Below, piece by piece: positions 1 to 13,900 of a stretch of DNA of 64,000 bases. Location: contig NW_013651859.1 in assembly GCF_000499385.1 (NCBI RefSeq), positions 34,221 to 98,220 on the forward strand. The letters are read 5' to 3'. This DNA is from Eimeria necatrix (Eukaryota > Apicomplexa > Conoidasida > Eucoccidiorida > Eimeriidae). Every line of letters starts with the position of its first letter. Position 1 is the stretch's first letter. The notes below the pieces were generated by a model. That model had not been told where the DNA came from. It saw only the letters and a program-made list of their open reading frames with translations, and did not search any database. The position numbers and the translations under genes are program-made.

Positions 1-334
1 CCCCAGGATCTTGGCGAGCCATAAACCTCCAATGCAAGATATTCTATCCCGACCTAGGCTGCCATCTATGCAGCTTGGGGCCCAGACAGCTTGCTAGCTA
101 GCTGGCCTGCTAACCAGCCGCGCACAGGCGCCGAGAATGAGAAAGTAAAGGGCTAATTCAAAGGTAAGCCGGGAAGATTAAAGTCAGAACACGAAGAAAG
201 AGACATGAACCAAATACAAATAAGCGGGGCGGCTACTAGCCAAGCATAGACGCAGCCAAAAGTAAGAGGCCAGGTAGAGGCTCAACGAGCTAGCTAGCTA
301 GCTAGCTACCTCGCTCGCTCGTCATTCATCCTAC
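1..334. other. Probable last intron / 3' flank of the USP7-like gene
   Basis: No coding exon could be fixed here. The upstream exon of the minus-strand deubiquitinase ends at 335 with a good donor (CAG followed by GTAGGA on the minus strand), in phase 0 and without a stop. At least one short final exon must therefore lie here or beyond the left edge. The stretch carries GCTA tetranucleotide runs at 92-104 and 288-308 and is otherwise unremarkable. Confidence 0.5.
288..308. repeat. GCTA tetranucleotide repeat
   Basis: About five uninterrupted GCTA/TAGC units, with a shorter run at 92-104. A much longer degenerate version of the same motif lies in an intron of the RAP gene at 58500-58735. Confidence 0.85.
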
Positions 335-968
335 CTGCCGGGCGCCAGTGCGTATCAGTTCCTCCTCTTCAGGCGTGTAGTCTGCTTCGAGGCGCAGAGG
401 AACTGCCAGGAGGTTCGAAATGGCTTCCCTGCTGCGGCTTTGCGCTGTACCAAAACAGCAGCAGCAGCACATGCATGCGGATGAGCAGCAAAGGTGCAGC
501 CGGAAAAAGAAGGAATAAGAGGCAAGTGGAGGCAGGGGTGGTGAAAAGAAAGGACGCAATGCACGAAAGGAAGAATAAATCAACTATAAGCAAGTAAATA
601 CACTGACTGGTGACCAGAAAGGCAGGAAACAACAGGGAGAAGCACTGACGACTGGCAGCACACGCAGGCAGCAGCACTTATCGGGCATATCGCCAGGCAG
701 CAATAGTCCAACTGGAAGTGACAGAAAAAATAAAAAAAAGAAAGAGGCAAAGAAGAAGACAGAGGCAAGAGAAGAGCTCGACGCAAAATTGCACAAGTCA
801 CTGACACCGCCGCAGGCTCACCTGAGGGCGCATAGAGAGTGAGCCAGGAGAGCTCTTCTGTGGGCGGAATTCTCAGCAGGTGGGAGGCGTCTGAAATGGA
901 GAGTCTGAGGGGCCCTAAGTCCTCTTCGATATCTTGCTTGGACGTGGTGGCTTCTGCTGCCGTGCTCT

Positions 969-999
<31 letters not shown>

Positions 1000-2760
1000 G
1001 GCGCCGCTGCTGCTGCTGCTGCTGCAGCTCAAGCGGTAGTCCTGCCGCAAAGTCTGCACAGTGGCTGGAGACAGCCGCGAAAGAATGTCTCGCATTAAGT
1101 CCGCCACTGTGTGGGGCCTGCCTTCTGAGCTGCAGGCAGCAATATGGCCCAAGACGCAGCCTATACGTTCTGCCTGTCTTGAGAAGATGAGGCAGATGTA
1201 GGTGAAGACCGTATGAGATAATGGAGAAGACGAAGGCGACAGAGCAGCGGGAGACAGGGGAGACAGCAGCAGCTGCTGTAGCTGCTGCTGCTGCTGAGAC
1301 GGAAGCGTCAACGCGTTCACGATGCGTGAATACAGGCGGAAGTGACCCGGCAACAGACACAAATGCAGCTCTCGAGGCAGACGCGTAGCTGCTGCTGCTG
1401 TTGATGCGGTCCCTCCTGCTGCTGCTGATGCTGCAGTTGCTGCTGCAAGAGTTCGCCTCCTGTCAAGGCAACCCGGCCACGACTGTGCTGCTTGCAGCTG
1501 CATGTACAATTCATCAAGCGAAAGCTGCCTCTTCCCTGGTGCTTCCCTTTCTCCCTTCTGCATCATTAACATTTGCTGCTGCTGCTGCTCCCGTGTAACT
1601 TCAGCAGATACCACCATGGCGTCTATGTCTAAGGGCACCACCTTGCGGTCAGACAGCAGCGGAGGCTCCGGGAACAGCAGCAGCTGGCTGGGGTCGACTC
1701 CAAAGTGCCAGGCCATCCACTGCAGCGCCTGAGGCACAAGGACGCGGCCGCAGCAGAGCACACGAAGCTGCTGCTGCTGCTGCTGCTGTAGCTGCTAGGC
1801 AGCGAGAAGCAACAGCGGTGCAGGGCGGCTAGAAACCAAGGATAAAAGACACCAAAATGAACGACGGCGAACTTTAAGAAGAGAACGACAGGAAGCGGGG
1901 TGCCTGGGCAAGGACAGGCAGGGTGAGACCTTAGTAGAAGGGCAACAACGAGCGGCACCAGCAGCAAGAGCCGCAACAGCAAAAGCAGGATTGCGGCAGT
2001 TCACTTCTGCTTGCTCCCGGAAAACGCAACTGCGCAAGCGAGGGCTAGCAAATGGACTGCATATGCAGACTAAATGCACTCACTGGACAGAAGATAAATG
2101 CTCTGATAAAAGGCAGCAGAAAGATGAATGCATGCTCACCTGTCTCGCGGGCAGTCTGCCGCTGAGGGAAAACTCCTTGACACAAATCGGCTTCGTCTTC
2201 GGCATATGGAGCCAGGGATCGTCGGCGACTGGCGTCGCCAGGGCCGCGTCCTCCTCTGCATCTTCGGTCTTGGATTTTGTTGCAGCGCCAGCAGCAGCTG
2301 CCTCCGTGGGGGCCCCCAAAGTGGCCGTGGACTCCCCCGCGGGCCCCGCGGGGTGCTGCGGCACCCCGGGGGAACCCAGCGGCGTCTCCTCGCCCCCCTG
2401 CCAGCCCCCGTCGCTGCTCCCCAGCGACACCAGCGAGGCCTCCGAGAGCAGCGCCGAGTGGCCCTCGGGGCCCGCGGCTTGCGGCAGCGACGGCGATAGC
2501 AGCATGCAGCCCGAGGACGTCATAACTTTGCCCAGGAACTGGCGCACCGCAGCAGAAAGACGGGTGCGCAAGGCAGTCAACAACAAACAAAATGCCCCAC
2601 AAGACCCAGTTTACACAGCCACAGCAACAACAAACAACACTCAACTTCGTCAGAACCCGAAGGAAATAAACAGAAGACGCGAGACGCCGCAGACAGAGCA
2701 GCCAATAACAGGCCCACAGCACGGGGCCCCAAGCAAACATCAATTTGCCTTAGGCTTAGG

Positions 2761-2811
<51 letters not shown>

Positions 2812-3106
2812 GTATATATATATAATAGGCAAACGCGAACTCCTATGGCTCCATAGTGCAGGCGCTGCCCACCTCGAAAGGGTCATAAAGCCGGACATGG
2901 TAGACTTCAGTGGCCTGGCTCTCGAGGCAAAAGTCAACAAAGTCGTTGCAGAGGTAAACTGGCAGCGGGGGAGGAGAGGGAGGGATGTTGCCGCCCCGGG
3001 CCCGGGGAACAAAAGGCACTAGACTGAGGCCCCGGACCTCCTTGGGGGGCCCTCCGCCCCAAGGCACCAAAGAGGAGGTTGCGTCGCCTCCAGCCGGTGC
3101 GCCCCC

Positions 3107-3138
<32 letters not shown>

Positions 3139-4502
3139 CTAGCGCTGAATGGCCCTCCTCAGCCAGGGAGGAGGGGTTGTAGGCCTGCTGCGGAGCCAAG
3201 TCCTCGGGCCGGCAGCCCACCTTTTGCTGCGCCTCTCTATACTCCAACAGTGGTTGAGGCAAGTCGACAGAATACACCAGCAAGTCCCCGGAATAAATCT
3301 AAAGAGCGCAACAGACAAGGAAAGAATGACAGAAACGGAAGCAGAAGCATTAACAGCGGCAGACTCAGAAGCACAGACGCAGCGGGAGAGAAGCAAGCTC
3401 AAATATGGGGAAAAACCGGCACAGAATATGAGGCGGGAATGCATTGCAGCAACAGAAGCAGGCCTACCTTTGAGTTGCGCACAGTCTTGCGAGGCACCAG
3501 CCTCTCTGTCTGCATCTTGTCAGTGATATCGAGCTCGAGACAGGCAGTGAGCTGCAGCGTCGAGGTGCCTGTGGGAATGGGCGCTGCTGCCGCTGCTTCT
3601 GCTGCTGCTGCTGCTGCTGCCGAGGAGCCCTGCGTCCATTGCAGGCAAGGATAGCCTGCGGCCTTGGAAGCCGGGGGCGGCAGCGGCGAAGGCAGCGGAG
3701 AAGGATAAGGGGCGCAGCAAGACAGAGGCGGCAGGTTCGAAGGCAAAAACGAAACCATTCGGGCCACTTCAGCAGCACGGGCGGGGCCCTCGTCTATCAC
3801 GCCGTCTTGCATGGCTTGGTGGATAAGGCGGTAGACGTGGGGCTCCAGGTCTCGCTGCGCGAGCCACACAGAGCCGCCCCTGCGGGCTGATTTGCTATTC
3901 TGGCTGCTGCAGAGCAAATGGCCAAAAGCCATGATTCCAGAAGATGAATTGGGGACTAGGGAACAATCAGAAGGTCAACTCAGCAATTCAAGACGCGAAA
4001 CAGAAACAAATACAACAAAAATTTGGCAAGCAAACGAACGAACGAGATATGGCCAGCAAGACAAACGCATAAGAAACAAAGAGACATGCAGACAGCATCG
4101 AGAGCGAGAGCAGCCACAAGAGAGAAATAAAACTCGAGACGAGAAGAAAAGGAAAAATATGCGACACGAGAGAAGAGAAAGAAGTCTAGAGCGACACGGA
4201 CAAGCAGAAACTGCAGAAACGGAGGCCAGCAGCTAAAGATAGCAGCAAAGATAGACAGGCAAGCAGAAGCACTGACAGACAGTGGCAGCCAGAATGAAAG
4301 TACATATTATGGAAAGATGAAACAAAAACGAAGAGAACAGCAAAAATAAGAGAGGGAGATCTGTCACAGTTAGAATCGTCGGCTAGGGCGCGCAGGCAGC
4401 AAAAGAGAGCCGCGGTGCTGTGGGCTCACAACTTTCCACTCGTAAGGGACATAAACGACATCCAAGCAAATCACGTTCTCCTCTTTAGCGGCATCCGTCC
4501 CC

Positions 4503-4536
<34 letters not shown>

Positions 4537-7500
4537 TCTGTCCTGCCTTGTTGACGTGCACTTCTTTGGCGGTGCGGGAGAGCGACGAGAAGTACTTGAT
4601 GAAGAGCAGGCACTGACACCTCACGAACTCGTCGTGCTGCAGGGGGCTGGAGAACACAGCCTTTTCTGGAACGGCCAAAACATGCAGGCTGACCTCAACT
4701 CCAGCCCCTCCCCCTCCCCCCTTGCGCCTCAGAATCTCTCCCAAGTACGCATTGGGCCCCAGTTCAATTGCGTCGAAGCGCGGTGACTCCACTGATGTGT
4801 TTATCAGGTGCAACATGAACTGCACCCGGGGCGGGCCGTCGCCGCCGCTCCCCTGAGAGCTCTGAGACTGAGACCCCGAGGAACCCTGGGACCCCTTCGA
4901 GCTGCCCCCGCCGCCGTAGAGCAGCCTCGTGAGCTCGTGGCTTATAGTCTCGTGCAGCTGCTGCAGCTGACTGTCCCGGCTGCGCTTCAGGTCCAGTATT
5001 GGAGTCACGGAAAGGTACGGCAGCTCTAGGAACCGGCGGTACTTGAACTGCAGCGGGTGGTAGACCTTGACCCTGGCAGCAAACAAACCCACAAGCCAGC
5101 TCTGCCGCAAAATGCTCGAACTGAGGCAGTTCAGCTCTTCATTATAGGCTAGTGTTTGAGACGGAGAAAGTCAGCTAGAAACAGGTAAATGAGGACAGAA
5201 GGATGAAGATAGCAGCAACAGGATCCCATAGACACAGGCGGCCAGAGGAAAACACAATGGAAAGAAGGGCTAAAGCCACGAGGAAAGAAAAGAGCATTTC
5301 GCAGTGCATGCAAAGGCAAAGTTCTGGGAAAATTCACATGGAGGAAACAGCAGAGCAACAGGACTCCACTGGCAACAAGCATAAAAGATGGTATGGGAGA
5401 AGACAGCCGAGGAGCTAGAAATACCAAATAAACACGAGAAGCCGCCCGTGAGACAAATGCACAATTCCTACCTGACACTCTTCTCAAGAACGTTTCGAAT
5501 GGAGGTCCGCAGGCGTCTCAACTGCTCTTCAGTGCGACAGCGACTCAAAATTTGGGGGTTAACCTGTACGTACACCCAAGAAATGCGGAAACAAATAGAT
5601 CCACAGCAAACTTTAAATGCATGCATACGCAAAACAGCCCAGTGCTGAGAAGAGAGCTCAACGCTCCACCTTGCCGTGTTTGGTGCAAGCAGCAGCAACA
5701 GCACCAGAAACACCAGCAAGGAGCAGCAGAAGAGGCAGTGCCAGCAGCAAGCAGCAGCAGCAGCAGCAGTACTGACCTTAAGGGGGCTGCAGTCAGCAAG
5801 GAGGCTGGGTGCAAGCGTTTTATTGACGTAGACGAGGATGTACGCGTTGTAGGGTTTGTTGCGCGTCCGGGGCTTCCTCTCGCCTAGAGACAATTCACAA
5901 ATCCCAAACCTAGACTCTAAGTCCTAAGAAAAAGGACTTCTTTGGGAAAGGCCAAGAATGCTAAATGCGCTAGGGGAAACAAAGCGTGAAATGTGCGCAC
6001 TGACGTAATGCGCTGCGGGACATATTTGCATGCACTAAGTGTATCAGAACAGCAGAACCACAGGAGAAAGTCGAGGAGCTCGGGAAGCAGCAAGGAAACT
6101 GACAAAAGCGGTCACGAAGGAATGGGAAGCCGAGACAAGAAAAAGCGACACGAAGGCGTAAAAAGACAAAACGTGGGGATGGAAGCGAGATCACAGTGCG
6201 CGCAGGGTGGTAGGGCAGTTGCAGGGGCAGCTCAGTTGGTGAAAGAAGAATTCATTAAAGAGAAAAAGAGAGTCTGACGAGGCGAAAAAGAGTTCCAGAA
6301 GATGAGGATAAGCCACACCTCTCAGGTAGTTGTAGCACTCCAACTCTTCGCCGCCAAAGTTGTCCCCTATGGCGGCGTATTCACTGACATGATAAACTTT
6401 CTCGTCGTCGAAGCGCATCCTGCAGAAAGCAGCAAAAGGAAGACAGCTGCAAACCGAGTGAGTTTACAAGTGCACGGGCCAGAGAGAGCTGAAGAGACTA
6501 AGAAGCAAATGGGGGAGGGCTCAGCACCAACTGCAGGCGGAGAGGAAAACGGAGAAAAGGGCGGAAAAAAGAAAGGGACAAAAAGACGCAGAGACAGCAA
6601 ATGAGGAACAAAGGGATCAAAACAGATACAATTCAACAGCCAGCAACCGGCGAAAGGCAATCAAGGAGACAGAATAAATAGCGCTGAGGTGTCGCCAAGT
6701 GAAACGCGGCAGCAAAACAAACAGGCAAACTCGGTAAATCGAACGCACAATACTGTTCGCTACAAGCGCCACTAGCAAGGAAATCGGAACGCGCGGCAAC
6801 GACAGCAGCAGGAAAACAGCAGCAGCAACAGAACAGTTGCTGCAGCAAAACAGCAGCAGCACCACACTGACCACTGCGTGCCCGGAGCCGGCCTGAGGAA
6901 TGAGTAGTAGTGGCCAGAGTTGACGTCGCCCTGGTGTACAGACACTGAGTGCAGCGCGTACACTCCAGCGCCTTCGCAAAACTCGTTTAAGTCGAGCTCC
7001 CGCTCGAACTCGTACCTAATAGCAGCACAAACAGTTTGCGCCTAAAGCTCAAAGCTCGAATATAATAAACCTACGTCACGAATTTCCTGGCTAAAATGGG
7101 AGGCCTTGAGGCTCAACAGGCGAGGCCGGAGGCAGACAATGAGCGGGAAACGTCAAAAGAAGGGAAGTTGCGAAAAGACAGAAACCCTCAACATAAGAAG
7201 GCCAGCGAAGACAACAAAAGACCAAATCGCAAAGACAGTAAAACCCAACAGCTGGACGGGGAGCCGCTAGGGGATGCAGGAAGAGGCAGGGGAGGGAGGG
7301 GCCCTCAAGCAAGAAAAAGAAGAGTGGCACAAAACGATCGAAGAAAAGACTGAGAAAAAAATACCCCATGAGGCCAGAAGAAGCAGCGCTGCAGCATTTC
7401 GAACAGCAGCAGCAAAACGCGCACGCCCGTAGAGAGAGGAGCAGCAACTCAGGCCGACACGAGAAGAAGCTAAGAGTAATAGAGCATGCACTGGGGCTAT

Positions 7501-9244
7501 TTGGCCCCGCAGCAAGACGCGCTGAAGAGTGGCGCCTGTGCAAGCGTGGGGTCTGGAGGGCCTAAGTCACCTGTCGAAAACCTTGACAGTGTCCATTCTG
7601 GCGAAGTCGAAGTCGAATCTTTTAAGGAGGAAGACGCAGACCGGGGGAAAGCGGACGAAGCGGACTCCCTTTCTGGCGGTTTGCTTTCCGTGCTGCTCCG
7701 CGTCGTAGGCGTTGTCGCCCTCGAGTAGCTCCGGGACCACCAGGCGCTGGAGGCTCTCGCGAACCCCCGAGCAGCCCTGGACGTCGAGGTTGATGTCTTC
7801 GAAGGCTTCTTTGCGGGCGCTCTTGTAGTCGACGTGGAGGCACTCCACGTAAGTTTCCATTTCGCCTTCAAACATGGCCTTGACGCTGCCTTCCGCGGGA
7901 GTGCCCCGCATCTGCTCCTCCACTTTGTCCAGCAGCAGCTTCAGCAGCTCGTGCGTGTCTTGCTGCGTGAAGGCGTCCGCCGCATCCCAGCCAAACGAAC
8001 GGATCAAGTCTTTGTACGGCACAGCCTCTTCGGCTGTAAACAACTTCACAAATAAGTTCTGAAGCGCAAGAGATATCGACGGAGGCGACCTCCGCCCCGC
8101 CTCTTCCTCCAGCAGCAGGTCCCGCAGCTCGCTCTCCTCCAGGTCGGACAATTCGTCTTCGCTGTCCGTGCTTTCCTCAGAAAAGGACCCTGCTGCTGCT
8201 GCTGCAGGGGCTCCTGCTGCTCCCTCCGACGCCGCGGAAGACGGGCTCTGGCCCTCCACATCCATCTGCCCTTCGGGCTCGCCCCCCACCCCGTTGCAGT
8301 CCCTCCCTTCCGTCTCTGCGCCGTCGAGGCCTGCTGCTGCTGCTGCTTCTGCTGCTGCAGCAGGGGCTTCTCCCCTCTTGGCTCGGTCGAGGCCAGCAGC
8401 AGCAAACGCCCGGCCCCGCTTCCGCCTGCAGCGGCGGCGCTCCAGAATGTCTACGCTGCGGGGGCCGCAGGTGTTTTTGGTGTCGAAGGACAGCGCGTAG
8501 ACTGCCTCTCTGAACTTACCGATGAAATAAAGAGACTGCAGCAGCGCGTTCATGTAGCACGTGGCGCCGTGGTTGCGCAGCCCGACATAGCCGCGGCCGC
8601 AGCGGCCCATGCCCCCTGCTGCTGCTGCTGCTGCTCCCCCTGCTGCTGCAGCGCCCGGAGGCGGGGCCGCGGGCCCGATGCCCGCGAACGGCGCGGGGGG
8701 CCCCCGGGGCGACTCGGCCTCGCCCTGCTGCAGCTGCTGCTGCCGCTTGGCCCCCGCCTCCGCAGCAGCAGCAGCAGCAGGGGCCGGGACGGGGGGCGGG
8801 AGCGGCGCGGGGGGGCACGGGGTGCGGATTCTGCGGGACACCGCAGCACAAACCGGAGTGCAGCCCGCCCTGAGGTAAAGGGCCTCGCCCGTGGGGCCCC
8901 CCAGGAAGCGCTCCTGAATGAGTTCTTGGTGCGAAGCGAAGTGGTGCCAGCCCCTGTCTGCGTCGTCGCATGCAAAGTGGTAAGTGTCTTGTTTGAAGAG
9001 GCTTTGGCGGTAGTCGACGGGGTTAATGGCGTAAATGTAAAACCGCAGCCCGTGCTGAAACACCCAGTCTTCGGGGAAGTCCGCTCTGCGCGCCGTCTCC
9101 ACAAAAGCCCCCAAGTACCGCCGCTCCCGCCCGCCTGCAGAGCCCCCGCTGACGGGGGAGACGGGGTGGAGCATCAGGCGGAATCTGACGGCGGGTGTGT
9201 CTCTCCATTCGCTGTAGACTGTGAGGACTTCTTCGCCGAGGGGC

Positions 9245-9283
<39 letters not shown>

Positions 9284-9561
9284 GCGTACCGAGACAGGAA
9301 CGACGGCAGCGTGAAGTCCAGCTCCCACGTCGACGGCGGCGGAAGCGACTTCAGCGAATAGTCCGGCACTGGCGCGTGCTGCTGCTGCTGCTGCTGCTGC
9401 TGAGAAGACACGGGAGTTGACGGAGACAACGGCGGCGGCCGCCGAGAGCCTGGCTGCTGCTGCTGCATCTCCGACCCGTCCACGGGGGAAGCTGGCGGGG
9501 TTGTGTCGCCCTCGTCCATCCCGTGCTGCTGCAGCAGCAGCTGCTGCTGCTGCTTAGACAT
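335..9561 (-). CDS. USP7/HAUSP-type ubiquitin carboxyl-terminal hydrolase (MATH + USP + C-terminal ubiquitin-like domains), 3' end incomplete
   Basis: Cysteine protease predicted to remove ubiquitin from proteins. Exons on the minus strand: 9561-7571, 7015-6872, 6419-6319, 5883-5777, 5563-5472, 5072-4430, 3899-3468, 3298-2873, 2538-2140, 1728-822, 444-335. All junctions are GT-AG and phases sum to exactly 1784 codons without a stop. After a Gln-rich N-terminus comes a MATH domain (about residues 80-250, with WELDFTLPSF and DDADRGWHHF). The Cys box is GLRNHGATCYMN (catalytic Cys about 335); the QQDTHELLKLLLDKVE and DGDNAYDAEQHG-like segments follow. The His box is NSGHYYSF (His about 699), then RFDDEKV and NAYILVYV. 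Downstream exons resemble the USP7 ubiquitin-like tail. A long acidic/Ala insert separates Cys-box and central parts. PolyQ, polyS and polyA tracts are CAG-encoded. Start ATG at 9561 is the first Met before the Gln-rich segment. The exon 6/7 junction and the start are the least certain parts. Confidence 0.93.
2765..2825. repeat. TA dinucleotide microsatellite in a USP7-gene intron
   Basis: An almost pure TA run interrupted once by a short CACG. It lies in the intron between exons 2873-3298 and 2140-2538 of the minus-strand deubiquitinase gene. Confidence 0.95.
9247..9281. repeat. CTG/CAG trinucleotide tract (encodes polySer)
   Basis: Eleven or more consecutive CTG units inside the first exon of the USP7-like gene, read on the minus strand as a serine run within the MATH-domain region. 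Many similar tracts occur across the window. Confidence 0.9.
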
Positions 9562-10990
9562 TGTTTCCTGCAGCAGCAAGTGCGACCCAGGAAAAAAAAC
9601 ACGACAGACACGGCCCAAAGAGAAACAACAGCAACGCTAGACCACACCACGCAACACGAAGGGAATCCGCTGCCGCCGCTCTTGGTGCTGCGGCTGCTGC
9701 TGCTGCTGCTGCTGCTGCCGCTGCAAAGGGGCAGCGACTTCCGAGATCACGGCTCAGGCATTGCCTGTCTCGGTTTCCACTGCCGAAAACACACTGCGTC
9801 TGCTGCTGAAAAAATGTAGAAGCAGCAACTGGGGTGCCTTCACACCTCAACTGCGGCTGCTGCAGTTGCTGCTGCTACAAGACAGCCAAACGGGCAAAGT
9901 CCGTGGGGCCAACCTGCAGCGAAATGCAACACAACACAGCACACAAACAAGATAAAAAAGAAGCTGCTCTCGCGTCTTCGTTGCTGCTCCTCAATTACAC
10001 TGCAGGGCCAACAGGATGGCGTGGAGACGGCGGCCACAGCAGCAGAAAATAAGGCCGGATGGTCACGAGGGGCAGCTAATGCGGCCACACAGTGTACATA
10101 CACTCCACAGCAGCAGCCCCAGCACAGCCAGCGCGCCAACAGAGCCACTGGGAAAGAGAACTAGCGCCCCTGGCCAGCCCCCACCGCCGACCCCAGCGAT
10201 CAGCCCTGCCTCGGGGACAGGAGGCCAGAAACCGCTAGAGCTCGTGAGCAACAGCGAAAAAGAAAGGCCTCCGTCACGCCGTGGCGGCCGTGGAAGCCAG
10301 TGGGAGCTACTGCAGGGGGGGCCCAGTCCTGGCAGGGGGCTCAGGACCGTTGTGGCGTCGGCCCCAGTGTGGAAGCACCCCAGGCGCACATGCAGTTTCA
10401 CTGAAGCTGAAGGGTCTCTAGGGAATATGGCGTACCCTGCAGACTGCAATGGTGAGCCTTGAGAAAGAGAGGGGCGTTGGGCGCAGCGATGTGTAGGAGA
10501 GCGGAGTGCTGCTGCGGTGTCTGTGGAGAGTTTGGGAGTTGGGCGAGAAGAGGCGTCAGAAAGAGATTCGAATGTAAATAAGAATAGGCTGGGAAGTGGC
10601 TGCCTGCTGAGACTGCAAGGGAACGAGCAAGAGAAAGAGGGGTGTAGTGCATGCGGTGACGGGTGGCCCTGCCCGGCCGCAGGACGCTCTGTGGGTTTGA
10701 AAGGAAAATATGAGAGATACTTCAGTAAAGAGAAGAAAAACCGAAAAGGGGGAAATGCGAAGCAGTGCAACATGCAACAGAACCACAGAGCCCCCGCTCT
10801 GCTGCTGCGCAGGAGCCGTCCCGGCACACACCGCCCGCAGCCGAAGCAACAGTTCTGCGTGGGGACACACGAAATAAATACATTGCAAACCCTAGACTTC
10901 AAAGCCCAAACCTAAAACAGACCGTTTCTTACTTCCACCTGGCCGGGCCAACACAGGGGGAACACATGCACTCTACCACTTCATCCTAGG
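9562..10990. other. Upstream region of the USP7-like gene, no gene called
   Basis: GC-rich, with CTG/CAG tracts up to about 10140. It should hold the promoter and 5' UTR of the minus-strand deubiquitinase, but no core promoter motif was recognised. Open frames on both strands (for example 10063-10902 minus and 10016-10462 plus) show no domain, no splice-consistent extension and no family resemblance, so none is annotated. A GTGTACATACAC variant of the window's recurring palindrome lies near 10092. Confidence 0.45.
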
Positions 10991-13900
10991 CGCGGCAGAG
11001 GCAGCAACCAGCACATGAGATGCTCCTACGGCGTGTTGCTGCAGCAGAGCCCCCGTAATTCTGCCGAATCATTGTATTTATTTGAAATCAGGGCTCCCCT
11101 ACACAGTTTACGTCTGCCATTGACGTGGGTAGGAGCTAGCGAGCCCTCGTGATGTGCTGCAATCTACATGGATGCATGCGATAGGACTAAAAACTCAAAA
11201 TGTCAAAGACACGGCGGCACGATTGAGACACCCAGGTGCTTGAGGGAGACCCGTGTGGCAAGTGGCCACTGTTAAAGGGGAGGCTCCTCCTGCTTGGCGC
11301 CTTCGGCGCCATCTCGTGACTCAGGTATGTCCCACTCTTCCTCAGTAACAAGCCTGTTGCGGATCCCAGCCGCAGCAGCTCTCCGTCTAATTATGTTGTG
11401 TTCGTGTGTACAATTCCGTACTGGACACTGCTCATTACGTTTTCACGAATTCGGTTAAGCCGTGAGCATCCGTTTTGATCTTTGATTACACGTTTTGAGT
11501 CAATATCTTCCTTCGGGCAGGAGCGAAGAAGGTTTTCTTTGCAGCTAAGCGGTGGCAGCCAAATGTAAACTGCAGCTTGTGGACAACTTCCGTAAAGACT
11601 CCTGCAGTTGTGCTTGTCTTGCTTGACATTTCCTCAATATGTTTGTAACCCATTCCATTCTCTCACTGGTGACGAAGAAGCAGACAATACCGCTTATATA
11701 AGCCAAAGAATGGCCGCTGTGTGCTCATAGATCCGTAAATTGTGAGCCTGTATACCTTACTCTAGCCGGCATCGTGTTGCTGAGGGAAAACGACGAGGGC
11801 GGGCAGCAAGGTTTCCGCGCAGTGGCTAGTTGCAAGTAGCTTCTGTTCTTTCAAGATAGAGCACACAGCATTTGTAGCTTTCTATGTCCTGTAAGTGCGA
11901 GGGGGTTGCTGCTTTGGTTCGTGAACTCTGGATATTAGTATGTTCCGTGTCTCGCATCAGAAGCATCTCATGGCTCTCTATCCCATCTCGTGTTCATGTT
12001 GTGGCCAGCGTAGGCTGCCTTGCTACTAAAGCTGCCTCGAGTTACGTGTTATTGGTGTGAGATGAAGTTGTCGTTACACTGGAATTATTTTCGAGCCTCA
12101 GTAGGGTTGAGGTAGGGTCTTCAAACAAATCAGAAGCGGTGCCCACAGCGCGGGCTCCCAAAGCAAAATTTCGAAAGCGCAACTTTGATACAAGTATTCC
12201 GAGGCCTACGTATACTTGGTACGTTCTGGCTGGAGGCACATAGACTTCCATATGCAATGCAGATGGCAAGACGCCACAGGCGTGTGCACAAGCGCCCACT
12301 AGCAATGAAGCACGCCTGTCGCCTCGTACTGAAATCTCGCGTATTACAGAATGACGCCGTCATCTCTTACCAAGCTGACGTCTTGTGCTCGCAGAACAAA
12401 GCGCGCAAAGGGACTTAAAGTAGCTGCGATAGGTCTCATTGAACGTGCAGAAGTAGTGCAGGGAAGTTCTAGGTGTGGAGTTTGCTACCTAGTCACAAAC
12501 GGGAGTGCTAGATCTGGAGTTTACAGCCTGTTCACAAACGTTCGGGGCTGCGCCTACTTGGCGCCTGTGGTTGTCACACTAAGTACCGCTGCATGGCAAT
12601 CCGGCAAATGCTTGCTTTGTAGTTGTTAGCTGTTTCTTGCAGTTTTGGGCCTCTGTGGGTTGGCGCGTTGCGGTCAAACACTTCTGGGGCAGTGCTGTGG
12701 CTTTCGATTTGTTCAACTCTAATTGGTAATGGTTGCAGACTCCTGCTCGTGCTGGCCAAATGCAGCACAGCCAGTGTTTGTTGCCCTCTTTAGTCTGAGG
12801 TGCAGCTCTTTGCGGTCAAAGAGCAATCATGTGCATAGCATAGTCTGCCCATCTACGTTCAAGCGTGAGAGTGCAGCCAGCCAGCAAGATGCGTTGGATA
12901 TTTTGTGCATTCGCAGCGCAGTAGAGGCTAAAATGCTCATCTTTCAGCATAGGTGCGAGACACGCCTTCTGGCTTCCTAATCTTCTAACATGATAGTTTG
13001 CCATGGGACTTGTTTTACGAGTCGGAATCCCCTCCCACCATTTTATTTTGCCTCATTGCTACTTTGCGCCATTCTCAACCTAGAGTCGTCATTCCTATTT
13101 CGTGTTGTTCCAGGGTCTGGGTAAAGGCTCTGTGGGTTCCTAGAGACAACTACATACTACGCAACTGCAAAGTGGAAAGATTATGGCGGGTTTCTCTGGT
13201 GCAAATCTAAACCTAGGGGAGCTACGAGGCACCATACACTGCGATACTCAGCGCAATATAAGCAAAAGAAAAAATGTAAGATGCTCACTCAAAGGCACTG
13301 GCTGCTAAATTGTGAGTCAATCATTCTGCGACTACTAGAGGGACGGGAGGTGACCCCATTGAGGCGGTGCTGTACACCTTGAGGGAAATCTGCGTCTCTG
13401 CACAGCCCCTACCCGTCAGCTTAAACGGTCTTCACATTTTTGTGAACTGCAAACGCCTACTATGCAGGTTTTAATCATGCTGAGGGCTCACTTATTAGCA
13501 CGCAAAATAACCGCAACCGCTATTCCTGTCAGCGTACGATAGCAACTCCTCCAGCGGTCCACAGCTCGTGCCCGTTCAAGCATAAAAAGACTTTATACAG
13601 CAATTTCTCCAAAGTTTTGCGGAGCCAGCATAGGCGCACGAAACGGACGCATTACTAGTTTCTCCTGGTTTTTTAACAGTCCGCCGTTGGTCTCCTGGGG
13701 GCCCCAAGGCGCTGCCTTGCGCAAAAGGCGGGTCTGTAGGGCCGTAGCCCTTCATAGGATTTTAATTATTTTTTTGTGTGTTACATAGTAGTCCACACAC
13801 TCCTATATGACGATACCTTCGGTAAACTAGCTAGCTTCACCGTGTTGGCCCGCCCAGGTAGCACGCTAGGGTTTTTCCGACCTACCGACCATATTTCATC

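Noticed and set aside
8517..8525. GTAAG donor-like site within the USP7 catalytic exon (minus strand)
   Set aside because: The protein continues through it exactly as in USP7 family members (FIGKFREAVYAL), so it is not a splice site.
10063..10902. 279-codon open frame on the minus strand
   Set aside because: No domain, no repeats, no phase-consistent continuation, Cys/Phe/Leu-rich composition unlike the confirmed proteins; probably chance in a GC-rich flank.
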